From the NCBI GenBank assembly GCA_035626995.1, contig DASPMP010000141.1, positions 3,291 through 67,290 on the forward strand: a stretch of DNA of 64,000 bases, read 5' to 3'. Below the pieces are notes generated by a model that was not told the DNA's origin, did not search any database, and saw nothing but the letters and a program-made list of their open reading frames with translations. The translations under genes were made by a program, and so were the position numbers. The stretch is from DASPMP01 sp035626995 (GTDB lineage Bacteria; Gemmatimonadota; Gemmatimonadetes; Gemmatimonadales; Gemmatimonadaceae). Shown here one piece after another: positions 18,689-28,333 of the stretch; position 1 is the stretch's first letter, and every line of letters starts with the position of its first letter.

Positions 18689-19551
18689 CCGCGGCTACGG
18701 CTCCGATGCTGCCGGCCGGGCGTACCAGCGCTCTGAGGGCGCGCTTGCGTATCCGGCCGCGCTATCGTGGCGCCGCGGCCGCCGCCGTCGTGCTGGTGAT
18801 CCTGATGCTCCTCGCCATCTTCGCGCCTCTCGTTACGCCGTTCGAGTTCGACCAGCTGGACCTCGCGAACCGTCGCGCCGGTCCGTCCGCCCGTCACTGG
18901 TTCGGGACGGATGAACTGGGACGCGACCTTTTCACGCGGGTCATCTTCGGCGCGCGCATCTCCCTCGCCATCGGAATCATCTCGGCGATGATGAGTGCGA
19001 TGATCGGCATGACCATCGGCGGGCTCGCGGGATATGCGGGGAAGTGGGTGGACGATGTGCTGATGCGCTTCACGGACGCGATGCTGTCGATTCCGCGGCT
19101 GCCGCTGCTCATGATTGCCGGCGCCGTGCTCGAGCCCACGGTTCCCGTGCTGATCGTGCTTGTGGGGCTGGCCGGCTGGATGGAAACCGCGCGCGTCGTC
19201 CGCGCCGACGTCCAGTCCATCAAGGCGCGCGACTTCGTCTCGGCTGCGCGCGCCATGGGGGCGACGCCGCCGCGGATCATCACGCGCCATGTGCTGCCGC
19301 TCGCTTTTCCCGCCGCGACCGTGGCAACGACGATCGCGGTGGGGCGGGGCATTCTCCTGGAGAGTGCGCTGAGCTTTTTCGGTGTCGGCGTCCAGCCGCC
19401 AACCGCGAGCTGGGGGAACATGCTGTATCAGGCGCAGACCACGATGACCACGGAGCCCTGGCTCGGGATCTTTCCAGGCGCGTTCATCTTCATCACCGTG
19501 CTGTGCTTCAATGTCCTCGGAGATGCGCTGAGTCGTACGCGGTCGTCCTGA
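18685..19551 (+). CDS. ABC transporter permease, DppC/OppC type
   Basis: 288 residues. The GTG at 18685 overlaps the stop of the DppB-like gene as GTGA. An earlier in-frame opening exists but would run inside the DppB gene, so I reject it. The N-terminal OppC segment (first helix about 34-54), HWFGTDELGRDLFTRV and the EAA loop ARAMGATPPRIITRHVL are present. No ATPase (DppD/DppF) follows within the window, so the transporter must borrow ATPases encoded elsewhere. Confidence 0.93.
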   Translation: MTAATAPMLPAGRTSALRARLRIRPRYRGAAAAAVVLVILMLLAIFAPLVTPFEFDQLDLANRRAGPSARHWFGTDELGRDLFTRVIFGARISLAIGIISAMMSAMIGMTIGGLAGYAGKWVDDVLMRFTDAMLSIPRLPLLMIAGAVLEPTVPVLIVLVGLAGWMETARVVRADVQSIKARDFVSAARAMGATPPRIITRHVLPLAFPAATVATTIAVGRGILLESALSFFGVGVQPPTASWGNMLYQAQTTMTTEPWLGIFPGAFIFITVLCFNVLGDALSRTRSS

Positions 19552-20288
19552 GCGCGCGGGGACCGGACTCCCCGTCGCGGACCACGCATTGGGTTAGCTC
19601 GGCCTGCGCGGGATCGGGCGAGACGAGCGATGACTCCCCGTCGCGGACCACGCTGCGTTTCCTCGTCTCGCGCTCCTTCGCTGGCGCTCAGTCCGCGCTC
19701 GACTCCGGTCCTCGCTGGCTGCTCCGATGTGCGGCGGTCGCCGCATCCCGTCGCAGACGGTCCGCTCTGGGGAGCCACCGCTCCTCCCGCGCGATCCCGC
19801 GCAGGTGAGAAACGCTGCGTCGTCCTGGGGAGCCACCGCTCCTCCTGCCCAATCCCGCGCAGGTGAGAGACTCAGCGTGGTCCGCTCTGGAGAGCCACCG
19901 GCCTCCCCGCGCTTAGTTGCTCTCGCACTTCTCCTTCATCGCGTCGCTGCTCAAGCGTGAACGCGGGCTGAGGGCGGGATCCGAAATGCCTGCGCGGAGT
20001 GCGGAGTGCGCCGTGGCGGCGTGCCGGCGTGCCGGCGTGCGGGTGTGCGGCGGGTGCGGCTGCGGGGTGCGCGCGGAAGGCCGGTAGCTCCCCAGAGCAA
20101 ACCGTCTGAAGCGGGAGCGAGCAACGCTCGCTCCCGAAGAAGCCAGCGAGAACCGGACGAGCGGAGCGACGGAGCGCGAGCGACGGAGCAGAGCGAGGAG
20201 GAAGCGCAGCGTGGTTTGCGCCGGGGAGCTACTGGCCTACCTGCGCACACTCCGCACCCCGCATTACAGCACGAACATCAGCGCGCGG
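19552..20288. repeat. Repeat-rich intergenic region (family E)
   Basis: No credible gene in 737 bp. GACTCCCCGTCGCGGACCAC occurs at about 19567 and about 19632. A longer block starting GGGGAGCCACCGCTCCTCC and running through CCCGCGCAGGTGAGA occurs at about 19777 and about 19828, with a third degenerate copy at about 19885. The motif CGCTCTGGGGAGC near 19770 recurs inverted near 20090 (GCTCCCCAGAGC). Directly after the permease stop, CGGGGA/TCCCCG can form a small hairpin. The region separates convergent transcription units. Confidence 0.7.
20112..20136. other. Perfect 11-bp stem hairpin
   Basis: CGGGAGCGAGC, loop AAC, then GCTCGCTCCCG forms a perfect 11-bp stem. It lies about 150 bp past the stop of the minus-strand plug gene. 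There is no T-run on either strand, so it is not a standard intrinsic terminator. Confidence 0.5.
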
Positions 20289-21707
20289 CTACTTCGACGT
20301 CCGCCGGATCTTGTGCCGCGTCCAGAGCACCAGCACCGAGCAGCGCCCGCGACTGGCGGCCGCGAACTCCCCTGGCACCGTGGCCGGCGAATACATCTCC
20401 AGCGCCTCGAGATCGTCCGGCCGCACGAACTTCTCGATGTCGCCGCCCATCTCCTGCCAGTACACTCCATCCACGTAGTACCGCAGGCAGCCGCGCGGAT
20501 CGCGTGACGTCATGATCATCGCCTTCTGGCCGGTCTGGTTCGACGCGTCATAGCCCACGCGAATCCCCGGAACCAGCCGCAGTGCCTCGCCCAGGGTGGG
20601 TGGACCACGATCGATCTGGTCCCCCTCGAGGTAAAAGCCAAAGCCGCGTGCCTTGCGCAGCGCAAAGCCCGTGTCCTCCATGTCCTTCTCCCGCTGCGAC
20701 ACCGTGACGATCGGCGCGAGCGTCGGCACGAAGTCCTCCATCACCACCGCGACCTCCACGGTATCATGTCGGACGACATCCACCGCCTGCTCGCCCAGGT
20801 TGTGGCCGAGCTTCCGAACCGTCAGCTGCTGCGTCCCGGTCGGCACCTTTTCCAGGGTGAACGCGCCAGCACTGTCCGTCAGCACGACCGCTGCCGCGCC
20901 ATCCACCTGGACTCGCGCCTCGGCAACAGGCATCCCGTTGCGGGTGCGCACACGACCGGTCACCGTCCCATCTCCGACCAGCAGCCCCACTTCATTGCGC
21001 ATCGTGGCGACGTTGGCGCGTTCGCGCATTCCCAGCGACCGGACGTTCAGCGGCATCTGTTCCGTGATCGCGACTGCGATGTCGCCCGAGCGCACGCCAT
21101 TGCGGTTGAGCTGCACGCGTCCCGTCGTGGGAATCGGCAGTCCGCAGATCGCGTAGTGGCCCGTTGCATTCGGCCTCGCGGTGCGGTTCACCGGCATCCT
21201 GACCTGGCGCAGCGGGCTTTCATCGTAGACGAGCGACACTTCGACGCTGTCGATGACTGCGCCGTTGTCCGGATCTCGCACGAACCCGACGAGTGCCCCT
21301 GCACCACGTTCGAGCATTGCCGGAGGACAGATGAGCGCGACGATACTCGCCGCCTGCGGGATCGTGATGTTGACGGCGGCTGTGGCGCCGGGCTCCACGA
21401 CGAACTCCGGTGTCGCCAGCCGGATCCCCAGCGTATCCAGGAGCGCGTGCATCAACCGCAACCGATACGGCGATCCCGCGGGCACACTGTCGAATCGGAA
21501 GGCGCCGGTGGCATCCGTTCCCACCTGGCGGCCGCCGGGCAGCAGCTCGATGAACGCGCCCTGCAGGGAATTGCCGCGCAGGCTGTCCGTGGCGACGCCG
21601 GTGATCGACGCAGATTGCGCAACGGCCACGGCGGGGAACGTCGCCATCAACGTCAGCGCATAACGAGCCAACCGCGCGCGCATGGGAAAGAAAGACCGGA
21701 CAGTCAT
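20289..21707 (-). CDS. Carboxypeptidase-regulatory-like protein with TonB plug but no barrel
   Basis: 472 residues with a signal peptide ending VAVAQS (about residue 31). A first CarboxypepD_reg-like Ig domain spans about 33-115 (ITGVATDSLRGNSLQGAFIE). A second spans about 245-325 (GTVTGRVRTRNGMPVAEARV). Residues about 355-465 resemble a TonB-dependent receptor plug (GPPTLGEALRLVPGIRVGYD, then YYVDGVYWQE). The protein ends there, with no beta-barrel. Such plug-only proteins occur in Bacteroidota and Gemmatimonadota; their role is unknown. It is divergent from the SusC gene, sharing a 380-bp upstream region. It may be a periplasmic accessory or regulator of the SusCD system (inference). Confidence 0.8.
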   Translation of the reverse strand: MTVRSFFPMRARLARYALTLMATFPAVAVAQSASITGVATDSLRGNSLQGAFIELLPGGRQVGTDATGAFRFDSVPAGSPYRLRLMHALLDTLGIRLATPEFVVEPGATAAVNITIPQAASIVALICPPAMLERGAGALVGFVRDPDNGAVIDSVEVSLVYDESPLRQVRMPVNRTARPNATGHYAICGLPIPTTGRVQLNRNGVRSGDIAVAITEQMPLNVRSLGMRERANVATMRNEVGLLVGDGTVTGRVRTRNGMPVAEARVQVDGAAAVVLTDSAGAFTLEKVPTGTQQLTVRKLGHNLGEQAVDVVRHDTVEVAVVMEDFVPTLAPIVTVSQREKDMEDTGFALRKARGFGFYLEGDQIDRGPPTLGEALRLVPGIRVGYDASNQTGQKAMIMTSRDPRGCLRYYVDGVYWQEMGGDIEKFVRPDDLEALEMYSPATVPGEFAAASRGRCSVLVLWTRHKIRRTSK

Positions 21708-22087
21708 GAGGAAGGCACCAGCGAATGCAGACCGGTAATCATAACGGCGGAATGCATCCCCGCCATATATAAGGAAGGCTTACCCCATCATCTGCGCCGC
21801 TGATGCGGCTGCTTTCGGCTGGGTTCCGTGTGGTCGAACGGGACTCGGACCGCTGCCAAACACGCGCTACGCGGGGTCTTGCGACTTTCGTCATCAGTTA
21901 CGCGGATGCCGTCATCGCGAATGCGCGCGGTAGTGTTCCCGCCAGACTCCTCGCCGCAGTCACTCGTGTCTTGACAGCAATCTGGGGCAGTCGCAGTAAT
22001 GCGCATCACTTCTCCCTCGCAGTCACGAAAAAACGCGTTCGCCGCACGTCCGACGCCACGACAGTGGTGCTCCTCCACGAGGCCAAC
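21708..22087. other. Divergent control region between plug-only gene and SusC
   Basis: No gene seen. GGCGGAATGCATCCCCGCC (21746-21764) is an imperfect palindrome centred on ATGCAT, next to an AT-rich stretch CATATATAAGG. A TTGACA hexamer lies at about 21971 but its best -10 partner (TAATGC) is 20 bases away, so I do not call a promoter. A plus-strand frame is open from 21803, but its residues do not resemble the SusC family. Confidence 0.4.
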
Positions 22088-25000
22088 ATGAAGCAGAGTG
22101 CACGGCTCCTCATCCAGACCGGATTCTTCTCGTTGCTTGTCATGCCGGGTGTTCGAGGATCACTCGACGCGCAGGAGACAACCGCGGGGCGCGCGGTGAT
22201 CACCGGCGTCGTTCGCGATGCCGCATCCGGCAGCCCGATCCCGGGCGTCACCGTGAGCATTCCCGGTACGCCGTTCCAGAACACGTCCAACGAGCAGGGG
22301 CGCTACACGCTGCGCAACGTCCCGATGGGCACTCACACCATCGACGCGCGCCGGGTGGGCTATGCGCAGTTCCACGAAACGAATGTGCGCGTCAATCGCC
22401 CCGACTTCACGCTCGACATCGCCATCAGCCAGATGGCGCTCTCACTGTCCGCCGTCACCACGTCAGCGACGGTCGATCCGACCTCCGGCACCAAGTCACC
22501 CTTCGCGGTCCAGAAGTTGAGTGCGGAAAACATTCCCGTGCCCACCACAGGCGTGACCAGCAACCTGCAGGGGAAAGTCGCAGGGCTGCAGGTGACTCGC
22601 CCCTCCGGCAGCACCAGCGGCGATGAGCCCTGGGTGCAGATCCGATCGGTGCAGAGCCCCGGCAATCGCGGCGCGAGCCCGCTCATCGTCGTGGACGGTG
22701 TGCCACTCAACATGGTCCGGCAGACCAACTCGGGCACCACGGTGAGCACCAGCGGCGCCGTTGGCGTCGTCGTCGGCAATGGCGACGCGGTTCCCGTGCG
22801 CTCCAGCGACATCGAAGGCCTCGACATCGAGAGCATTGAGATCATCAAGGGCGCCGCGGCCGCGGCGCTGTACGGATCGCAGGCGGCGAGTGGCGTCATC
22901 TCCATCAAGACGCGCCGCGGCACCGACCTCGGTCTCGGCAAGTCGCAGGTGGAGCTCCGCACCGACTACGGCTTCGACCAGGTCATCGACATGCCGGAGC
23001 AGCGGATCCACCACCACTATCTCGTCGACGACCAGGGGCGTTGGGTGAACACCCTCGGCCAGGAAGTGACGCGCGCGAACCGCGTGATCGATCCCGACCT
23101 GATGGTCGACAACAACTTTGCCAACATCTACAACCCGGTGCAGCAGGTCTTCCAGGCGAACAAGACCTGGAACTCCACGGTGCGCGTCAGCCACATGTCC
23201 GAGGCGAGCAACTTCTACGTCGCCTACACGCGCTCGCGCCAGCCGGGTACCCTCCGCGAGGCGGAGGGATCGACCAACCAGAGCATGCGGTTGAACATCG
23301 ACCATCGCCCCAAGGAAAACGTCCAGCTCTCCTTCGGCGCGAACTACAGCCGGAACAACGACGTGCCGACCGTCGCGAACTTCGTGACCCTCTTCGGCTT
23401 CGATCCCGACGTCAACCTGCTCGCGCCGGGCGAAGAGCGCGGCACCAAGTACAAGATCTCCCCGGATTCCGCGAACCCGACGATCCTCAACCCGCTCTAC
23501 AGCCAGTCCATCTCGGGGAACAGCACGCGACGCAACGCGGCGCAGCTGAGCGGCAACCTGAACTATCGCCCCTTCAACTGGCTGACCATCGTCGGCAACC
23601 TTGGCTACAACCGGCAGGAAGGCATCTCCGACCTGTACTCGCCGCCGGGACTTCCGTCGGACGAAGCCGGTGGTGTCACCCTCGGCTCCATCTCGTACAC
23701 CGAGCAGCACGCCGACGGCCTCGCGGGCTACACGTCTGCGACCGTGATGCGGAACATCGGGCTCATGACCGCGCGCTTCACCGGCCAGCTGGAAACCAGC
23801 AAGCGCAAATTCCTCCAGTTCAACGCGACCGGCACGGACTTCACGATCATTGGCGCGCGTTCACTCAACGCGGCGGCCACCAAGAACAACTCTTCCTTCC
23901 AGACGGAAGCCCGGCTCAACGCCGGCTTCGGCAGCGTCGCGCTGGACTACGACGGCAAGTACATCAGTGACTTCCTGTATCGCCGCGAGGGTAGCTCCCT
24001 CTATGGCCCTCGCGCGCGGTACAACAACTTCTGGCGCGGCTCAGGCGCCTGGCTCGCATCGCGCGAAGGCTGGTGGCCCCAGGCACTCAAGGACCTGACC
24101 CTCGCCAAGTTCCGCTATTCCTACGGCGAGTCCGGCACCGAGCCCGATTTCAACGACCAGTTCGAGGCGGTGAGCGTGACGACCACCGGCTTCGTCCGGG
24201 GCCGTCTTGGAAACCGTGAGCTCCTTCCCGAAACCAAGCAGGAGCATGAGCTCGGGCTCGACCTGATCTACAAGGATCGTGCATCGCTCAGCCTCACCTA
24301 TGCGCGGTCGAACACGAAGAACGGCATCATGGAAGTTGACGCTCCGAACGTCACGGGCTTCAACACCTACACGCGCAACGCCGCGAAGGCGCACGGCTAC
24401 GCGTACGAGATCACCGCGGAAGGGCAGGTGATGAACCGCCAGAACTTCCGCTGGACCGTGCTGGGCAACTTCGACCGGTCCAAGTCGTTCCTGGATACGT
24501 ACGGCCGCTCGTGCTACAACAACACGCCGCAATTCGTTCGCATCTGCGACGGCGTGCCGATCACGCAGTACTGGGGCCTCGTCATGATGAAGGACCTCAG
24601 CCAGCTGGCGCCCTCGCGCAGCGGAACTCCGGGCGCCTGGGACATCAACGACGAGGGCTTCCTCGTTCCCGTTGGGGTCGGCAACCGGTGGTATGAAGGG
24701 ATGTCGAAGAACCTCTGGGGCACACCGGTGGTCATCGACGGCATCACCTACAACTGGGGAACGCCGCAGCCGCAGTGGGACGACGCAGCGGCCACGGTGC
24801 TCTACGCGCCCATCGGCGATTGGTCGCCGAAGTTCAACTTCGGTCTCGGCAACCGGTTCAACTACAAGAACTGGCAGCTGTACGCCCTCGTGAGCGGCGT
24901 CATCGGCGGCCAGATCGTGAACGGCTACCGGATGTGGATGGAGCAGAACCTCGACGCGCGCACGGTGGACCAGACCGGACGCCCCGACAGCCTGAAGAAG

Positions 25001-25360
25001 CCGTACATCTACTACCTGAACCTTCCCGGTGGCGGAAAGACCAGTGGTCTGACGTCGCAGAACGGCACCACCACCCGGAACAACGACCAGTACGTCGAAT
25101 CCGCCACGTACACGAAGCTCGCTGAAGTGCAGCTGCTCTACACGTTCCACTCGCGTCAGCACGCGTGGCTCAACAAGGCGGGCGCCGACCGGCTCACCCT
25201 CGAGCTGAATGGCACCAACCTGCTGCGCTGGGACAATGGCTACCAGGGACTCGACCAGGAGGGCTTCTACACGCTCTCCGATCACCAGCGCATCAAGTTC
25301 GACGGCATGCGCTACCCGCTGGCCAGACGGTATACGACATCCATCACCGTAGTCTTCTAA
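22088..25360 (+). CDS. SusC/RagA-type TonB-linked outer membrane receptor
   Basis: 1090 residues from ATG 22088. The order is typical: signal peptide (ending near SLDAQ, residue 29); CarboxypepD_reg-like domain (about 38-115, GVVRDAASGSPIPGVTVSIP); plug (about 140-285) with SPLIVVDGVPLN and the SusC signature EIIKGAAAAALYGSQAASGV; then a long 22-strand-type barrel ending TTSITVVF, with the expected terminal Phe. It imports large or hydrophilic ligands across the outer membrane using TonB energy, paired with the SusD-like lipoprotein encoded 23 bp downstream. The catabolic genes behind it suggest a small acid or sugar-derived ligand. Confidence 0.95.
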   Translation: MKQSARLLIQTGFFSLLVMPGVRGSLDAQETTAGRAVITGVVRDAASGSPIPGVTVSIPGTPFQNTSNEQGRYTLRNVPMGTHTIDARRVGYAQFHETNVRVNRPDFTLDIAISQMALSLSAVTTSATVDPTSGTKSPFAVQKLSAENIPVPTTGVTSNLQGKVAGLQVTRPSGSTSGDEPWVQIRSVQSPGNRGASPLIVVDGVPLNMVRQTNSGTTVSTSGAVGVVVGNGDAVPVRSSDIEGLDIESIEIIKGAAAAALYGSQAASGVISIKTRRGTDLGLGKSQVELRTDYGFDQVIDMPEQRIHHHYLVDDQGRWVNTLGQEVTRANRVIDPDLMVDNNFANIYNPVQQVFQANKTWNSTVRVSHMSEASNFYVAYTRSRQPGTLREAEGSTNQSMRLNIDHRPKENVQLSFGANYSRNNDVPTVANFVTLFGFDPDVNLLAPGEERGTKYKISPDSANPTILNPLYSQSISGNSTRRNAAQLSGNLNYRPFNWLTIVGNLGYNRQEGISDLYSPPGLPSDEAGGVTLGSISYTEQHADGLAGYTSATVMRNIGLMTARFTGQLETSKRKFLQFNATGTDFTIIGARSLNAAATKNNSSFQTEARLNAGFGSVALDYDGKYISDFLYRREGSSLYGPRARYNNFWRGSGAWLASREGWWPQALKDLTLAKFRYSYGESGTEPDFNDQFEAVSVTTTGFVRGRLGNRELLPETKQEHELGLDLIYKDRASLSLTYARSNTKNGIMEVDAPNVTGFNTYTRNAAKAHGYAYEITAEGQVMNRQNFRWTVLGNFDRSKSFLDTYGRSCYNNTPQFVRICDGVPITQYWGLVMMKDLSQLAPSRSGTPGAWDINDEGFLVPVGVGNRWYEGMSKNLWGTPVVIDGITYNWGTPQPQWDDAAATVLYAPIGDWSPKFNFGLGNRFNYKNWQLYALVSGVIGGQIVNGYRMWMEQNLDARTVDQTGRPDSLKKPYIYYLNLPGGGKTSGLTSQNGTTTRNNDQYVESATYTKLAEVQLLYTFHSRQHAWLNKAGADRLTLELNGTNLLRWDNGYQGLDQEGFYTLSDHQRIKFDGMRYPLARRYTTSITVVF

Positions 25361-25383
25361 CCCGAGCCAGAGAGCCAAGGATC

Positions 25384-27234
25384 ATGCAGACGACAGGAAT
25401 GATTCCACGCACGCTGGCCTTCGGGGGCGCCGCCCTGCTGCTCGCGGGCTGCCTCAACCTCGAAGTGGACAACCCGAACGCGCCGACGCTCGAGGCATCG
25501 CTGTCGACGCCGGCGAACGTCGAGCTCACCGCGGGCTCCTCGTTCAAGTACCTCTGGGCGCAGATCCAGAACGACGACCCGCGCCAAGGTGTCTCGCTCT
25601 TTCCCGGCGTTGGCTTGTCTGGCCTTGCGGACGAGCTGACGTACGCCGACAACCAGGGGCAGTTCCAGCAGATCGCGGGACGCCCCCGCATGCCATTCGA
25701 CAACGCCTTCGCCGGCGCCTGGTTCACCCGCATGCCGATGGCGAACTACTACACCGCCATCAACGGCTGCGCGGACGTGATTCGGGCCATCCACATCGAC
25801 GGCATGAAGCTCGGCCCGATCAGTGCCGCGCATCCGAACGGCCTCAACACCTCACGCGCGACCTGGTTCTGCAAGTTCGTCCAGGGCGTTGGCCACATCC
25901 AGCTCGGCATCCTGTACGACAAGGCCCTCCTCGTGGATGATGGGATTCCGTTCGCGGATATGGACATCTACAGCACCGACCACCGGCCGCCGGCGGAAGT
26001 CATCGCGCACGGGATGGCGCTGCTTCAGGAAGCGATCGACAGCGCCAAGGTCACCTGCACGGCGACGCCGACGCCGCCCTGTGTGCCTGCGCTCTCCACG
26101 CCCACTACCTGGGCGAATGGAGTCGCGTACACCAACCAGGACATCATCAAGCTCGCGAGCTCATGGAAGGCCCGCGCGATGCTCTACGGCATCCGCAGCG
26201 ACGCCGACTGGACAGCGACCGACGCGCCCGGCTACTGGGATCGCGTCATCGCCTACGTCGATAGCGGCATCACCAGCTCCATCGGTGGCGTTGCGTTTTC
26301 GCAGCCGAACGGGTTTGTCGTGCAGGCGGACAACACCATTCGCGGGGCACGCACCTTCACCTACGCGACGGTCTCCAACAACGCGTACACGGGCACCGGG
26401 ACTCCGGCGACGAACGCCGGCCGCATCTCGCAGGAATTCCTTGGTCCCGGCGACACCACCAGCGCGTATCTGTGGTGGCGCGGATTGAGCGACGCGGGTG
26501 ACCTGCTGCAGCTGCACGACACCACGTACGAAAGTCCGGACCGTCGCATGCCGCGGTTCAACGAACCTCTGACGTCGGCAACCGCCACGCCCATCGCGGG
26601 CACGGGCACGTATTTCGGTCGCCTCAGCAACCTGTTCCAGGCCACGGCGGCGAACAGTCCCTGGGCAAACACGCGCTACTACAACAAGCGCTTCCAGGGC
26701 ACCTCGCAGTACCATCTCAACGGTCTCGTCTCCACGATGCGTCCGGCCGAGATGGATCTCATCAAGGCGGAGGCACTGATTCGCCGGAATGGCGCGGGCG
26801 ACATCGACGCCGCCGCCACGCTCATCAACCGCACCCGCGTCACCAACGGTGGATTGACGGCGCTCCCGAACGGGATGACCCAGACGTCGCTCATTCCGGG
26901 AGCGGCGCCAGGAAACGCAGGCGCGGCGTGCGTGCCCCGCAGCTTCCGCGATCCATCGCAGTGCGGCACCATCATGGATGCGCTGCTCTGGGAGAAGCGG
27001 CTCGAGAACAGTGGCGTCGAGTCCACGATCAACTGGGCCGACTGGCGCCGCTTCGGAATGCTGCGCGAAGGCAGCCTGATCAGCCTTCCGATTCACGGAC
27101 GCGAGCTCGTTGCGCTCGGCCTTCCATATTACACGTACGGCGGCAACACCCCGGGCAGTGTGGGAGTGGCCGGAACGGCGTACGTCACGCGCGGCGCTCC
27201 CGGCGACGGCAGTTCCCCGGCCTGGATTCAGTGA
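25384..27234 (+). CDS. SusD/RagB-like outer membrane lipoprotein
   Basis: 616 residues from ATG 25384, with AAGGA just upstream. The lipobox is LLLAGC with Cys23. It opens with NLEVDNPNAPT and carries helical repeats and the SusD-family C-terminal block around LMRPAEMDLIKAEALIRRNG, seen here as RPAEMDLIKAEALIRRNGAG followed by an INRTR helix. The final third has LLWEKRLENSG and INWADWRRFG, also typical. It acts as the lid and ligand-binding subunit on the SusC barrel. The position, strand and 23-bp gap support one operon. Confidence 0.93.
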   Translation: MQTTGMIPRTLAFGGAALLLAGCLNLEVDNPNAPTLEASLSTPANVELTAGSSFKYLWAQIQNDDPRQGVSLFPGVGLSGLADELTYADNQGQFQQIAGRPRMPFDNAFAGAWFTRMPMANYYTAINGCADVIRAIHIDGMKLGPISAAHPNGLNTSRATWFCKFVQGVGHIQLGILYDKALLVDDGIPFADMDIYSTDHRPPAEVIAHGMALLQEAIDSAKVTCTATPTPPCVPALSTPTTWANGVAYTNQDIIKLASSWKARAMLYGIRSDADWTATDAPGYWDRVIAYVDSGITSSIGGVAFSQPNGFVVQADNTIRGARTFTYATVSNNAYTGTGTPATNAGRISQEFLGPGDTTSAYLWWRGLSDAGDLLQLHDTTYESPDRRMPRFNEPLTSATATPIAGTGTYFGRLSNLFQATAANSPWANTRYYNKRFQGTSQYHLNGLVSTMRPAEMDLIKAEALIRRNGAGDIDAAATLINRTRVTNGGLTALPNGMTQTSLIPGAAPGNAGAACVPRSFRDPSQCGTIMDALLWEKRLENSGVESTINWADWRRFGMLREGSLISLPIHGRELVALGLPYYTYGGNTPGSVGVAGTAYVTRGAPGDGSSPAWIQ

Positions 27235-27273
27235 GCCTGGAACAAGCAATGGAGATACGGCATCCAGCACCGG

Positions 27274-28314
27274 TTGACTGAGCGGGAACGCGTTCCAGTC
27301 CTGATCGCATCGTGGCTGGAGCAGCACCATGTAGACCGAATCGCGGCGGCAGCACCGGAGCGCATCGAAGTGATGTACGCGCCGGAGCTGCTGCCGTTGC
27401 CGCGCTATGAAGCCGACCATCACGCTCCGCGACGCCAGCTCGACGACGTCGCGTTGAAGCGCTGGGCGGGAATGCTCGCCCGCGCCGAGATCGCGTTCGA
27501 GTTCGACTGGGACAAGCCGATGGAGTTGCTCGAGCGCGCGCCGAGGCTGCGGTGGGTGCAGGCCTCCAGCTCCGGCATCGGTCCCATGCTCGTGCGGCTG
27601 AAGCTGGCCGGCTCGCGTCTCGTCGTCACCAACGCGGCAAGCATTCACGCGCAGCCGCTCGCGGAATTCGTCCTCATGGGCGCCCTGTATTTCGCCAAGG
27701 ACATGCCGCGCCTCACCGAGCACAAGGCCGCGAAGACGTGGCAACGCTTCTGTGGACGCCAGCTGGATGGCACCCGCATGCTGCTCATCGGCATGGGGAA
27801 GGTCGGCGCACGGGTCGCAGAACTGTGCGCCGCGCTTGGCGTGGAGGTGATCGGCAATCGCCGCTCCGCCCTTGGCACGCTCCCCACCGGCGTGAGCCGG
27901 ATGGTCAATGCGGAAGGAATCGACGCGGAGCTCCCGAACATCGACTGGCTCGTGCTGGCCGCGCCCGACACGCCCGAGACCGCGAAGATGATCGACGGCC
28001 GGCGACTCGACCTGCTGCCGCCGCATGCTGTTATCATCAACATCGGACGCGGATCGCTCTTCGACGAGCCAGCACTCATCGAGCGGTTGGCATCCGGCCG
28101 CATTCGCGGCGCCGCGCTCGACGTCTTCGCCAAGGAGCCGCTGCCCGAAGACAGCCCGCTGTGGGACATGCCGAACGTGATCGTCTCACCGCACTCGGCG
28201 AGCACGGTCGCGCAGGAAAACGACCGGCTCGTGGATCTCTTCATCGAGAACATCGGGCGGTATCTCGAGGGTCGGGCGCTGGTGAACGAGTTCGATCACG
28301 GGCGGCTGTACTGA
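27274..28314 (+). CDS. D-2-hydroxyacid dehydrogenase family protein
   Basis: 346 residues from a TTG start, 39 bp after the SusD gene. The NAD-binding motif GMGKVG is at 173-178. The catalytic Arg259 is in NIGRGSLFDE, Glu288 in DVFAKEPLP, and His307 in SPHSAS, so all three family catalytic residues are present. It reduces 2-oxoacids or oxidises D-2-hydroxyacids in the cytoplasm. Placed between the uptake genes and an SDR/lyase pair, it probably handles an acid intermediate of the imported substrate (inference). Confidence 0.9.
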   Translation: MTERERVPVLIASWLEQHHVDRIAAAAPERIEVMYAPELLPLPRYEADHHAPRRQLDDVALKRWAGMLARAEIAFEFDWDKPMELLERAPRLRWVQASSSGIGPMLVRLKLAGSRLVVTNAASIHAQPLAEFVLMGALYFAKDMPRLTEHKAAKTWQRFCGRQLDGTRMLLIGMGKVGARVAELCAALGVEVIGNRRSALGTLPTGVSRMVNAEGIDAELPNIDWLVLAAPDTPETAKMIDGRRLDLLPPHAVIINIGRGSLFDEPALIERLASGRIRGAALDVFAKEPLPEDSPLWDMPNVIVSPHSASTVAQENDRLVDLFIENIGRYLEGRALVNEFDHGRLY

Positions 28315-28333
28315 TTCATTTCATGGAACACCG

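Noticed and set aside
21971..22002. TTGACA-based promoter for SusC
   Set aside because: The nearest -10-like hexamer is 20 bases away and poor.
21803..22087. 95-residue extension of the SusC protein
   Set aside because: It would place residues before an evident signal peptide; ATG 22088 is the natural start.
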